The notes under the pieces: model-generated
What the model was told of the DNA's origin: nothing
The model's input: the letters and a program-made list of their open reading frames with translations, nothing else
The model's database searches: none
Position numbers and translations under genes: made by a program
In this document: piece by piece, positions 13,478-19,634 of the stretch
Layout of the letters: each line of letters starts with the position of its first letter
How positions within the stretch are numbered: the first letter of the stretch is position 1
IMG/VR virus record: IMGVR_UViG_3300010396_000098
Coordinates: 1-24,096 of that record
DNA length: 24,096 nucleotides
Source: a virus
Direction: 5' to 3' (one strand)

Positions 13478-13781
13478 AGGTGAGAACGCTCGCGTAAGCG
13501 CTCAAACCGAGGTTGACTGGAGGTCGCGGGCACTCTCGGATGACCGGCCCGAGTCGTTGCTACGCCTTGAGGATGCCTAATGGTGGCACCGAGGCTCGGG
13601 AACTACCGGATGCCTTGCCGCGCGGCCTCCACTCAGCCTGGAAAGAAAACCGGCGCTGAGGGCTAATCCCTGAGCGCCGGAAGAGTATTCCCCCGCCAGT
13701 TCTGTGGGGCGAGCGTCCCCGCCTTGGAGCTAGCTAACCGACGAGGGCTAGTGCCGTCAATCGTAATTCATCGGAGGTGAC
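13478..13781 (+). other. Gene-free, hairpin-rich stretch between lysis genes
   Basis: About 300 bases with no convincing gene, unusual in this dense genome. Several stems can be drawn on the plus strand: CGCT/AGCG near 13488-13501, a long-range GGAGG/CCTCC with CGCGG/CCGCG (about 13519-13530 with 13617-13631), a 31-base hairpin at 13650-13680, GGGGCG...CCCC stems at 13691-13722, and CTAGC/GCTAG at 13729-13752. It ends in GGAGGTGA, the ribosome site of the holin gene. A structured noncoding RNA or long 5' leader is possible; no known RNA family was recognised. Confidence 0.35.
13650..13680 (+). terminator. Strong hairpin in the gene-free stretch
   Basis: CCGGCGCT pairs with AGCGCCGG (8 bp). 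A G-G mismatch follows, then AGGG/CCCT (4 bp), closing a 5-base loop CTAAT. No T-run follows (next bases AAGAGTATT), so it is more likely part of an RNA structure than an intrinsic terminator. The structure is read directly; function is unknown. Confidence 0.35.
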
Positions 13782-13958
13782 ATGGTCACAAAGATAGACA
13801 AGGCGATCGTTGCGTTCATCCTCGCTGCAGCTGGCGTGTTCGGTACAGGCCAGATCGCAGATAACAACCTGACCACGACGCTGATCTCGGCGGCAGTGGT
13901 GGGCCTGGTAGCTGCTCTCGGAGTCTGGGCGGCGCCCAACAAACCGGCCAACCCCTGA
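13782..13958 (+). CDS. Holin (putative)
   Basis: 58 residues, ATG 13782 with a strong GGAGGTGA. Two hydrophobic segments: about residues 8-24 (AIVAFILAAAGVFGTGQ) and 34-52 (LISAAVVGLVAALGVWAAP), separated by a short polar loop (IADNNLTTT), with the ending APNKPANP. This 'KAIVAF..AAAG..GT ... GVWAAPN' outline is the usual one of small actinophage holins encoded near the endolysin. The protein would form membrane lesions that release the GH25 endolysin. Its stop overlaps the next ATG by 1 base. Confidence 0.7.
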   Translation: MVTKIDKAIVAFILAAAGVFGTGQIADNNLTTTLISAAVVGLVAALGVWAAPNKPANP

Positions 13959-14065
13959 TGAAGTACGCCATCGAGTTCGGCGTTCTCTTCATCTTCATTC
14001 TTGGCCTGTGGGTCTGGCAGAAGTTGACGAGGGTGGAGAGATACGTGGAAACACATACGAGGTAA
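13958..14065 (+). CDS. 35-residue single-helix membrane protein
   Basis: ATG 13958 overlaps the holin stop (TGATG). The N-terminal 21 residues form a hydrophobic helix (YAIEFGVLFIFILGLWVWQK), followed by a basic and polar tail (LTRVERYVETHTR). Small one-helix proteins coupled to holin genes can be holin partners, antiholins or spanin-like parts. The family is not recognised. Coupling and clean frame make it likely real. Confidence 0.55.
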   Translation: MKYAIEFGVLFIFILGLWVWQKLTRVERYVETHTR

Positions 14066-14074
14066 CACAAACCA

Positions 14075-14602
14075 ATGCCTGAGGACAGGCCGGAACGAAT
14101 GCAGCAAGGCTCGGTCCCCGTTCCCGACCCGACCCTACTTACAACCGAGAACCTGCGACGGGAGATCCTCGGCCTGCGCGAGTTGGTGGAGACAAAGATC
14201 GAGGCCCTTAAGGAGCTGACGTTTGAGAAGCTAGCCAAGGTCGAGCAGGAGTTCGATCTCGTAGAGCGTCAGCGCGTCGAGCAAAAGAAGGACACCAAGG
14301 ATGCCGTCGATGCTGCGCTGACAGCACAGAAGGAAGCCGTCAAGGAACAAACGACGGCGAGTGAGCGAGCGATCGCTAAGTCGGAGGCCGGAACCAACAA
14401 GCAGTTGGAACAGCTAGCCGATAACTTCAACACCACCTTTCGCGGCATCACAACCACGATTGATGACCTCAAAGACCGTGTGCGAGGCATCGAAGCGACA
14501 AGGGTGGGAGGCCAGCAGACGACCTCATCCATAGTCGGCATCATCGGAGTCATCGCCGCCATCGTTGGCGCCGGGGTGGCGGTCGTAATCCTCACTCGCT
14601 AG
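14075..14602 (+). CDS. Coiled-coil protein with C-terminal membrane anchor
   Basis: 175 residues, ATG 14075. The opening is proline rich (VPVPDPTLLTTENLRREILGLRELVE), a phrase seen in many actinophage membrane proteins near the lysis genes. A long charged coiled coil spans about residues 28-142. The last 25 residues are a membrane helix (SSIVGIIGVIAAIVGAGVAVVILTR), so it is a tail-anchored protein. A role in lysis (holin-like or spanin-like) is often suggested for this type; here it rests on position and topology. The strong terminator lies 20 bases after the stop. Confidence 0.65.
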   Translation: MPEDRPERMQQGSVPVPDPTLLTTENLRREILGLRELVETKIEALKELTFEKLAKVEQEFDLVERQRVEQKKDTKDAVDAALTAQKEAVKEQTTASERAIAKSEAGTNKQLEQLADNFNTTFRGITTTIDDLKDRVRGIEATRVGGQQTTSSIVGIIGVIAAIVGAGVAVVILTR

Positions 14603-14622
14603 CTTCCTCCTCTCCCTCTCCA

Positions 14623-14667
14623 GGGCCGTTCACCACCCGCTGGTGAGCGGTCCTGTTTTGGTTTTTC
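14623..14667 (+). terminator. Intrinsic terminator ending the late operon
   Basis: The stem GGGCCGTTCACCA (14623-14635) pairs with TGGTGAGCGGTCC (14641-14653) with two G-T wobbles, a 5-base loop CCCGC, and is followed by TGTTTTGGTTTTT. This is a classic rho-independent terminator for the plus strand. It closes the structural-lysis transcription unit and lies between convergent operons (repressor on the minus strand). There is no T-run on the minus side, so it appears one-directional. Confidence 0.85.
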
Positions 14668-14727
14668 CTCGACCTTCGCTGTTCAGTCGGGCGTTAACCT
14701 TCCGGAGGGTGTCTGACTTAACGGGCC

Positions 14728-15030
14728 TCAACCCCCGGCTAGCCGAGCTTCGAGCGCGGCTAAGCGATCTTGAACGCTTGCTAGACCCTCCCGCAGAGAC
14801 TCCCCGTACAGGGACTCATCAATCGAGATCCCGGTCACCTGGCAGGCGGCGAGGAGAACGAAGGCGGGCGGATTGACCGTACCTCGAGCCCAGGCGCCGA
14901 CCACCTGTTTGCCGTAGCTGTGGCCGACCAGCGAGGAGATCCGCCGAGCCAGCTCGGAGTCGTCGTTGGGGTCGGCGCGCTTGCGCGCCTCGTCCATCAG
15001 GCTGGCAACGAGTACGCGCATGTTCGCCAC
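14728..15030 (-). CDS. Repressor-like helix-turn-helix protein
   Basis: 100 residues on the minus strand, GTG 15030 (or ATG 15021, three residues later). The central part, SELARRISSLVGHSYGKQVVGAWARGTVNPPAFVLLAACQVTGISIDESLYG, is a lambda-repressor-like HTH fold: helix, 'GHSYGKQVVGAWARG' recognition region, and the 'PP..LLAACQVTGIS' helix typical of XRE-type proteins. A C-terminal coiled coil (VQDRLAALEARL) could dimerise it. It is the only substantial minus-strand gene and diverges from a second HTH gene at 15161, the layout of a lysogeny switch. It probably binds operators in the 15031-15160 gap. Which of the two acts as lysogenic repressor is an inference. Confidence 0.75.
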   Translation of the reverse strand: MANMRVLVASLMDEARKRADPNDDSELARRISSLVGHSYGKQVVGAWARGTVNPPAFVLLAACQVTGISIDESLYGESLREGLASVQDRLAALEARLAGG

Positions 15031-15045
15031 GCTAGGCCAGAAGCA

Positions 15046-15063
15046 GTATCACTTTCGGTATCA
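15046..15063 (+). repeat. Direct repeat GTATCA in the divergent region
   Basis: GTATCA occurs at 15046-15051 and 15058-15063, with starts exactly 12 bases apart. The copies lie between the repressor start and the palindrome at 15073. They could be operator half sites. No convincing leftward promoter could be placed with confidence. Confidence 0.35.
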
Positions 15064-15072
15064 ATCCGGGAA

Positions 15073-15084
15073 TGAGACGTCTCA
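15073..15084 (+). promoter_or_regulatory. Perfect 12-bp palindrome, candidate operator
   Basis: TGAGACGTCTCA is a perfect dyad lying 43 bases from the repressor start and 42 bases upstream of the -35 box of the rightward promoter. Dimeric HTH regulators bind such dyads. No second copy was noticed elsewhere in the window. Function inferred from location. Confidence 0.5.
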
Positions 15085-15125
15085 GACCTCAACCCTACCC
15101 GTCTGCGCGAATTATGCGGGCTTTG

Positions 15126-15154
15126 TTGACAAACGGAGGTAGCCTCGCTAGTCT
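15126..15154 (+). promoter_or_regulatory. Rightward early promoter, probably leaderless
   Basis: A perfect -35 TTGACA (15126-15131), a 17-base spacer and a -10 TAGTCT (15149-15154). The predicted transcription start, about 7 bases after the -10, falls on the GTG start codon at 15161, so the mRNA would begin with the start codon. Leaderless mRNAs are common in Actinobacteria. This promoter would serve the Cro-like gene and the early genes after it. Confidence 0.75.
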
Positions 15155-15160
15155 AGGCGC

Positions 15161-15397
15161 GTGACAAGCGCCCAGGCTCTTGGTAGTGTCGCGCTCAGTC
15201 CAATCCTGATGCGCACCGAGTGCCGGCGCCGCGGCTGGACCCAGGAGGATCTGGCGCGACAGTCCGGACTCTCTCGGGGAACGGTCAGCGTGGCCTACCG
15301 CGGGGGCATGATCAGTCCGCGCACAGCTCGGCGGATCCAGGAAGCCTTCGATCGCGTCAGGCCGACCCTCGATGGCCTCGTCTCGGAGTCAGCATGA
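15161..15397 (+). CDS. Cro-like helix-turn-helix protein
   Basis: 78 residues from GTG 15161. HTH at about residues 17-55: ILMRTECRRRGWTQEDLARQSGLSRGTVSVAYRGG, then SPRTARRIQEAFDRV. The TQEDLARQSGLSRGTVS phrase is the standard XRE DNA-binding motif. It is divergent from the minus-strand HTH gene and lies directly at a strong promoter, the typical position of Cro or of an early regulator. Its stop overlaps the next ATG (ATGA), making it the first gene of an early operon. Whether it represses the other HTH gene is inferred. Confidence 0.85.
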   Translation: MTSAQALGSVALSPILMRTECRRRGWTQEDLARQSGLSRGTVSVAYRGGMISPRTARRIQEAFDRVRPTLDGLVSESA

Positions 15398-15579
15398 AGC
15401 GACGTAGCCAAGCAAGGAACGAAAGCCTGCCGACCATTAATGAGATCTTGTATGACCGTTATGCGGAGCAAACCAACGTTCTGGAGGACTCCCCCGATAA
15501 ACCAAGGATTTCTCTAGACCGTTACCACGAGCAGATGGCCGCTGTGGCCGTCGAAGCGGCACGGGACAGGCTTGCATGA
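15394..15579 (+). CDS. Small hypothetical early protein
   Basis: 61 residues, ATG 15394, coupled to the upstream HTH gene by ATGA. It starts with a basic segment (KRRSQARNESLPT) and continues with INEILYDRYAEQ and RYHEQMAAVAVEAARDRLA, mostly helical. No family recognised. Its stop overlaps the next ATG by ATGA. The same frame is open further upstream over the HTH gene, but the coupled ATG is the natural start. Confidence 0.6.
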   Translation: MKRRSQARNESLPTINEILYDRYAEQTNVLEDSPDKPRISLDRYHEQMAAVAVEAARDRLA

Positions 15580-15731
15580 CCCAGCCTCGCGACTCGCGTG
15601 GTCGCTTCCGAAAAGCAAACGAGGATCTCTCGAGATTCGGCTGGCTGATCGGAGCCTGGATCGTCTTCGAGTTCGTGGTGCTGATGTTTGTTCTCTCCCA
15701 GAACGGGATGGTGATCAGGCGTCTTGGCTAG
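15576..15731 (+). CDS. 51-residue single-helix membrane protein
   Basis: ATG 15576 overlaps the previous stop (ATGA). The N-terminus is basic (TQPRDSRGRFRKANEDL). Residues 21-41 form a membrane helix (FGWLIGAWIVFEFVVLMFVLS), with a short tail QNGMVIRRLG. An overlapping frame starting at 15572 has no membrane or domain pattern and is discarded. Early small membrane proteins of phages sometimes act in superinfection exclusion; no evidence here beyond topology. Confidence 0.6.
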   Translation: MTQPRDSRGRFRKANEDLSRFGWLIGAWIVFEFVVLMFVLSQNGMVIRRLG

Positions 15732-15750
15732 GTCTAGGAGCGATTAGGCG

Positions 15751-16002
15751 ATGTCTGAATTTGACCTCCTCGATCTAGACGGACTTGAAGAAGTCGTGCG
15801 GCAAGGCGAGTGGAAAGAAGTCTCCGATCGGCAGGAGCAACTGCTTGCGCTGATCGGCCTTGTACGGAGATGGGAAGAGGACATTCGCAAGGCCGAATAC
15901 GAGGCGCGTCAGAACATTACGTCAGACGGACCCGGCAAGACAGACGCGCTCATAGCCATCGCCAATCGGTTGCGCTATGCGCTTAAGGCGGGCAGAGAGT
16001 GA
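15751..16002 (+). CDS. Small acidic hypothetical early protein
   Basis: 83 residues, ATG 15751, with an AGGAG about 12 bases upstream. It is acidic at the start (SEFDLLDLDGLEEVVRQGEW) and helical through to the end (RQEQLLALIGLVRRWEEDIRKAEYEA). No family recognised. It overlaps the next start by 4 bases (GTGA). Confidence 0.65.
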   Translation: MSEFDLLDLDGLEEVVRQGEWKEVSDRQEQLLALIGLVRRWEEDIRKAEYEARQNITSDGPGKTDALIAIANRLRYALKAGRE

Positions 16003-16220
16003 CTCTTCAGTCCCTCGTCGACGCCCATGAGGATCTGAACATCCGCGCCTATGCGGTGTGGAGTGGATGGCAGCGAGAGCATGCGCTGGCCGAGCTGGAG
16101 AGGGAGGCGGTGAGACAGGGACGTTCTCACCGTTTCCCTTCCATTCCGCGGCTGCCCTGGATGGCACTGGTCGGAGCTTTGGCTATCGGGGGCTTGGCGG
16201 CGTTGAGGTACTGGCAGTGA
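15999..16220 (+). CDS. Membrane-anchored small protein
   Basis: 73 residues, GTG 15999, overlapping the previous stop. The first 45 residues are soluble and helical (LQSLVDAHEDLNIRAYAVWSGWQREHALAELEREAV), then a basic turn (RQGRSHRF) and a C-terminal membrane helix (LPWMALVGALAIGGLAALRYW). The function is unknown. Overlaps the next gene's GTG by 4 bases. Confidence 0.6.
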   Translation: MTLQSLVDAHEDLNIRAYAVWSGWQREHALAELEREAVRQGRSHRFPSIPRLPWMALVGALAIGGLAALRYWQ

Positions 16221-16441
16221 GGCTGGTCAGCGGCTGGGGTGGCGATCGTCGCTCCATGCGCTTCGCGATCGACCCTGCACTGGAGCGCGAGGCGCGAATC
16301 GCCAAGCGCGCCACCCCGTCCGTCGTGCGCCGGCGGCCAATCACTGTCGGCAGCATCACCTACACCGCATTCGAAGCCGACAGTTTGCTCGCCATGACGA
16401 GCGAGGCGAGCTTGGCTCGCCCTGGTCACCCTGGCGCTTAG
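16217..16441 (+). CDS. Small basic hypothetical protein
   Basis: 74 residues, GTG 16217 (GTGA overlap). The protein is basic (WGGDRRSMRFAIDPALEREARIAKRATPSVVRRR), followed by PITVGSITYTAFEADSLLAM. No domain recognised. Its end coincides with an inverted repeat (16432-16446). Start and family are uncertain, but the coupling argues for a real gene. Confidence 0.5.
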   Translation: MRLVSGWGGDRRSMRFAIDPALEREARIAKRATPSVVRRRPITVGSITYTAFEADSLLAMTSEASLARPGHPGA

Positions 16442-16446
16442 CGCCA
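16432..16446 (+). repeat. Inverted repeat at the end of the early block
   Basis: TGGCGC TTA GCGCCA is a perfect 6+6 inverted repeat with a 3-base centre at the stop codon of the previous gene. It shares CTGGCGCTTA with a palindromic site near 20027-20041. No T-run follows. A protein binding site is possible. Confidence 0.35.
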
Positions 16447-16468
16447 CCAGTCCCTAGGAGGACAACAA

Positions 16469-16966
16469 ATGCCGCGCATTACTCCGTCGAGCGGATCGAC
16501 GATCGATCTCAGCCAGCTCGAGGACGACGAGCCCTACAAGGGTGTCCTCAAGAAGCCCAAGGAGGGCTGGTTCAGCAAAGGCTCCGCCGAGTACGGCGGC
16601 GAGGATCGGCTGACCATTGATTGGGAGATCGGAGGTGACGACACGATCCGCGACTGGATCTCCTTGCGCCTGGGCAAGCAGCAGAACGGAACCGTGAGCA
16701 AGCTGCGGATGCTCCTCAACGCTCTCTCCGACAAGCCTCGCGACACCGAGGTTAAGTGGTTCGACTCCGACACCCTGGAGTGGTCCTATGACTCTGAGCA
16801 AGCCTTCAACAAGCTCAGCGAAGGCATGGAGGTCGTCTTCCGCGGCGTCCAGGGCGTGAAGCAGGACGGCAACCGGAAGTACACGATCCAGAAATACAGC
16901 TCACCGGCCAAGGCCAAAGCGACCTCCAAAAAAAAGGTTGCTGATGACGAGGAAGTGCCGTTCTAG
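16469..16966 (+). CDS. SSB-like protein with acidic C-terminal tail
   Basis: 165 residues, ATG 16469 with AGGAGG upstream. The body is beta rich (EPYKGVLKKPKEGWFSKGSAEYGGEDRLTIDWEIGG and EGMEVVFRGVQGVKQDGNRKYTIQKY). A lysine-rich linker (SPAKAKATSKKKV) leads to the tail ADDEEVPF. That ending imitates the acidic 'DDxIPF' tip by which SSB proteins recruit replication partners. It is followed at once by a RecB-like nuclease and the primase-helicase, so a role in coating single-stranded DNA during replication or recombination is likely. The OB fold itself is not directly visible. Confidence 0.65.
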   Translation: MPRITPSSGSTIDLSQLEDDEPYKGVLKKPKEGWFSKGSAEYGGEDRLTIDWEIGGDDTIRDWISLRLGKQQNGTVSKLRMLLNALSDKPRDTEVKWFDSDTLEWSYDSEQAFNKLSEGMEVVFRGVQGVKQDGNRKYTIQKYSSPAKAKATSKKKVADDEEVPF

Positions 16967-16968
16967 AA

Positions 16969-17661
16969 GTGGCGCGTATCCTTCCTGCCTCACAAGCTCC
17001 GCCCCCCACTCCCCAGACAGACTTTGGGGACAAGGTAAAAGCCCACGTCCGCTACTTCACCAGCTCAGGAGAGCAGGTTCCGGGTGTCACCACCATCCTC
17101 TCTGTGCTCAACAAGCCGGCGCTGGTGTCGTGGGCCAACCGCATGGGCCTACAGGGAATTGATACCAAGCGCTACGTTGACGAGGCCGCCTCAGTAGGCA
17201 TCCTCGCCCACGCCCTGATCATGGAGTCGCTGGGCGGCAAGTCGGTCGCCCATGGCGACTTCACGGCCGATCAGCTGACGCGCGCCCAACATGGCGTTAA
17301 CACCTTCAACGCCTGGAAAAAGAACCAGGACCTCGAACCCAAGCTCCTCGAGCAGCCGTTGGTCTCCGACCAGCACCGCTACGGCGGCACCATCGACATG
17401 CTGGCGATTCTCAACGGCGACCCGACCCTGATCGACCTCAAGACCTCGAGCGGAATCTACGAGGAGCACGTCTTCCAGGTCGGCGCCTACTGGAGGCTGC
17501 TCGCCGAGGCCGGCCAGGAGATCAAGGGGGCTCGCATCCTGCGCATCGGGCGCTCCGAGGGCGAAGGTATGGACGAGCGGGTGTTGAGCGGTACCCAGGT
17601 GCTCAACGCCTGGAGGGTGTTCGAGCACTGCTTGGAGATCTACAGGTTGAAGAAGCGTTAG
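16969..17661 (+). CDS. PD-(D/E)XK nuclease, RecB/Cas4-like exonuclease
   Basis: 230 residues from GTG 16969, two bases after the SSB-like stop. The opening VRYFTSSGEQVPGVTTILSVLNKPALVSWA is the usual start of phage RecB-like nucleases. RYGGTIDMLAILNG (D near residue 144) and LIDLKTSSGIYEEHVFQVGAYWRLL (D and K near 155-157, then the QxxxY motif) are the catalytic core. The enzyme would resect DNA ends and feed recombination together with the SSB-like protein. There are no cysteine clusters as in Cas4. Confidence 0.85.
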   Translation: MARILPASQAPPPTPQTDFGDKVKAHVRYFTSSGEQVPGVTTILSVLNKPALVSWANRMGLQGIDTKRYVDEAASVGILAHALIMESLGGKSVAHGDFTADQLTRAQHGVNTFNAWKKNQDLEPKLLEQPLVSDQHRYGGTIDMLAILNGDPTLIDLKTSSGIYEEHVFQVGAYWRLLAEAGQEIKGARILRIGRSEGEGMDERVLSGTQVLNAWRVFEHCLEIYRLKKR

Positions 17662-19634
17662 TGGTGTCCCTCCTCGATACAGCCCTTACCTACACCGAGG
17701 CGGGCTGGCCCATCTTTCCGCTCGAGCCCCATGGCAAGCAGCCCTTGGGCAAGCTGGCACCACACGGATTAAAGGACGCGACCCTCGAAGAGGAGATCGT
17801 CCGCCGCTGGTGGAAGGCTGAACCCCAGGCCAACATCGCCGTTCCGACCGGGATCGTGTTCGACGTCGGAGATATCGATAGCGCTGAGGCTCTCGGCCGC
17901 TTTCAGGAGCTCTGTCACGAAAATGGCACTGATCCCGCGACCTTCCCGCGAGCCAAGACCGGCCGCGGTGGCCGGCACATCTTCGTCACCCCAACCGGGG
18001 TCGGTAATAAGGTCGACGTCATCCCGGGTATGGACTGGCGAGGCAAGGGCGGATACGTGGTTGTCCCTGACTCAGTGCATCCCTCGGGTACCACCTACGA
18101 GTGGATCCTGAGGATTACCGGCGAGCCTCCACCGTGCCCGCCATGGCTTCTGGAGCTGATCACCAAGCCGGTGCTCTTGAAGCCAGCCTTGGTTCCTACG
18201 AAGGCGCCTGAGGCTTACGTGCGCGCGGCTATGGAGGCTGAGTTGGCAGCCCTACGCTCAGCCTCAACAGGCACCCGTAATGACACCCTCAACCGAGCTG
18301 CCTACGCCCTCGGCCAAATGGTTGGCGCCGACTGGATTCGCGCCGGCCAGGCAGGGGCTGAGCTCCGCGCCGCCGCCTACGCGACCGGACTCGAGGAGCC
18401 CGAGGTTGAGCGGACCATCCGCTCTGGTCTGGAGGATGGCATGGCTCATCCTCGCCAGGCGCCGGCTGAGGGTTGGGGGAACGCTGGCGTAATACGCCAG
18501 GGCGCGCAGAGCGAGCGATCAGGGCTTTTGGGATCACCTCCTTTGGGCTCCGCGATGACCTCTGCGCGTCCTGTCGTCTACACGGCAGAACAACTCGAGC
18601 ACAAGGAGATCGTCGAACCGCGAGCGGTCATCCCTGGCGTCGTCTATGTCGGCCTGAACATGCTCGCCGGCAAGGGCAAGCTCGGAAAGAGCTGGCTCGC
18701 CCTCGCCATGGGGTTAGGAGTGGCCAGTGGTGGTGAGATCCTCAACCAGCAGGTACCGGCTGCCGAGGTTCTCTACCTTGCGCTCGAGGATACCGAGCGA
18801 CGTCTCAAGGTGCGAATCGCCAAGCTCTGGCCGAAGAAATGGCCGGCCACTCTCCACATCTCGCATCAGTGGCTCAAGCTCGACGAGGGCGGCATCCAGG
18901 CCATTGAGGAGTGGTTGGGAGAGCATCCAACCTGCTCGCTGGTCATCATCGATGTCTGGAAGCGGCTGCGCCACAAGCGGCAAAAGAACGCCAGCCTCTA
19001 TGACGAGGACTACGAGCACTTGGTTCCGCTACAGGCCATTGCCCAGCGCTACGAGGTGGGGATCCTGGTCGTTCACCACACCCGCAAGGCGGCGGCCGAG
19101 GACGTTTTCGACGAGATTTCAGGCTCGGGCGGAGTGCTGGCTGCGCTCGACTCTTGCATCATCCTGCATCGCGCCAGGAGCGAGGCCGACGGCGAGATTT
19201 GGGTCACCGGGAGGGATCTCGAGGAGGCCCATCTAGCCCTCAAATTCGAGGATGGACACTGGTCGTTGCTGGGTTCAGCGCGAGAAGTTGCTCGGTCCAA
19301 GGAGCGCCGGGAAATCCTGGAAGCGATTACCGACGCGGGCAAAATGATTACCGTCGCAGAACTGGCGGTAATCATTGGTAAGCCTCGGAACACCGTCAAC
19401 CAACTCGTTTTCAAAATGCTGACGGCAGGCGAGCTTCGCCGTTCGAACTCAACCTATGGCCTTCCAGTAATCACTAACGAAGGTAAAGGTAGTAATAGTG
19501 GTAATCACGGTAATCAAGGACGATTACTGATTACCGGTACACGTAAGGAAGGCTGCCCGGCCTGTGGGAAGCCGGCCTATTCCCTCCGCGGCAACCAGAA
19601 GCGCTGCCATGCCTGCGGGGAGCTCTATGGCTAA
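17661..19634 (+). CDS. Bifunctional primase-polymerase / RepA-like helicase
   Basis: 657 residues from GTG 17661, overlapping the previous stop by 1 base. Residues 1-175 are an archaeo-eukaryotic primase domain: VFDVGDIDSAE (metal-binding DxD near 71-73), GRGGRHIFV (near 101-109) and DWRGKGGYVVVPDSVHPSG. A helical region follows (GLEEPEVERTIRSGLEDGM). The helicase part has a Walker A AGKGKLGKSW near 335-345, Walker B LVIIDVW near 427 and VHHTRK near 471, like RepA/RecA-fold helicases. Residues 555-610 look like a winged helix (VAELAVIIGKPRNTVNQLVFKML). The last 25 residues hold CPAC and CHAC, a zinc ribbon. It probably starts phage DNA replication; iterons lie in its 3' end. Confidence 0.9.
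   Translation: MVSLLDTALTYTEAGWPIFPLEPHGKQPLGKLAPHGLKDATLEEEIVRRWWKAEPQANIAVPTGIVFDVGDIDSAEALGRFQELCHENGTDPATFPRAKTGRGGRHIFVTPTGVGNKVDVIPGMDWRGKGGYVVVPDSVHPSGTTYEWILRITGEPPPCPPWLLELITKPVLLKPALVPTKAPEAYVRAAMEAELAALRSASTGTRNDTLNRAAYALGQMVGADWIRAGQAGAELRAAAYATGLEEPEVERTIRSGLEDGMAHPRQAPAEGWGNAGVIRQGAQSERSGLLGSPPLGSAMTSARPVVYTAEQLEHKEIVEPRAVIPGVVYVGLNMLAGKGKLGKSWLALAMGLGVASGGEILNQQVPAAEVLYLALEDTERRLKVRIAKLWPKKWPATLHISHQWLKLDEGGIQAIEEWLGEHPTCSLVIIDVWKRLRHKRQKNASLYDEDYEHLVPLQAIAQRYEVGILVVHHTRKAAAEDVFDEISGSGGVLAALDSCIILHRARSEADGEIWVTGRDLEEAHLALKFEDGHWSLLGSAREVARSKERREILEAITDAGKMITVAELAVIIGKPRNTVNQLVFKMLTAGELRRSNSTYGLPVITNEGKGSNSGNHGNQGRLLITGTRKEGCPACGKPAYSLRGNQKRCHACGELYG
19325..19535 (+). repeat. 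Iteron-like GGTAATCA cluster, candidate replication origin
   Basis: Eight copies of GGTAATCA or its complement TGATTACC, each with at most one mismatch, fall within 211 bases inside the 3' part of the primase-helicase gene: 19325-19331 (7 of 8, minus), 19345-19352 (minus), 19367-19374 (plus), 19466-19473 (AGTAATCA, plus), 19500-19507 and 19509-19516 (plus), 19521-19528 (CGATTACT, minus) and 19528-19535 (minus). This part is less G+C-rich than its surroundings. Iterons inside or next to an initiator gene are a common origin design; the origin role is inferred. Confidence 0.6.

Noticed and set aside
13540-13659. 39-residue plus-strand frame in the hairpin-rich gap
   Set aside because: No ribosome site, no recognisable pattern, and it runs through the strong hairpin; chance frame is more likely.
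13955-13961. CTGATGA resembling a hammerhead ribozyme core
   Set aside because: It is the stop/start overlap of two genes and no matching GAAA core or stems were found.
14643-14876. Plus-strand frame opposite the repressor
   Set aside because: It is arginine-rich and patternless, while the minus frame has a clear HTH domain.
15031-15072. Leftward promoter for the repressor gene (for example TTGATA on the minus strand)
   Set aside because: No -10 box at suitable spacing could be found; left unassigned.
15572-15778. 68-residue frame overlapping the 51-residue membrane protein
   Set aside because: No domain or helix pattern; the 15576 frame is ATGA-coupled and has a clear membrane helix.
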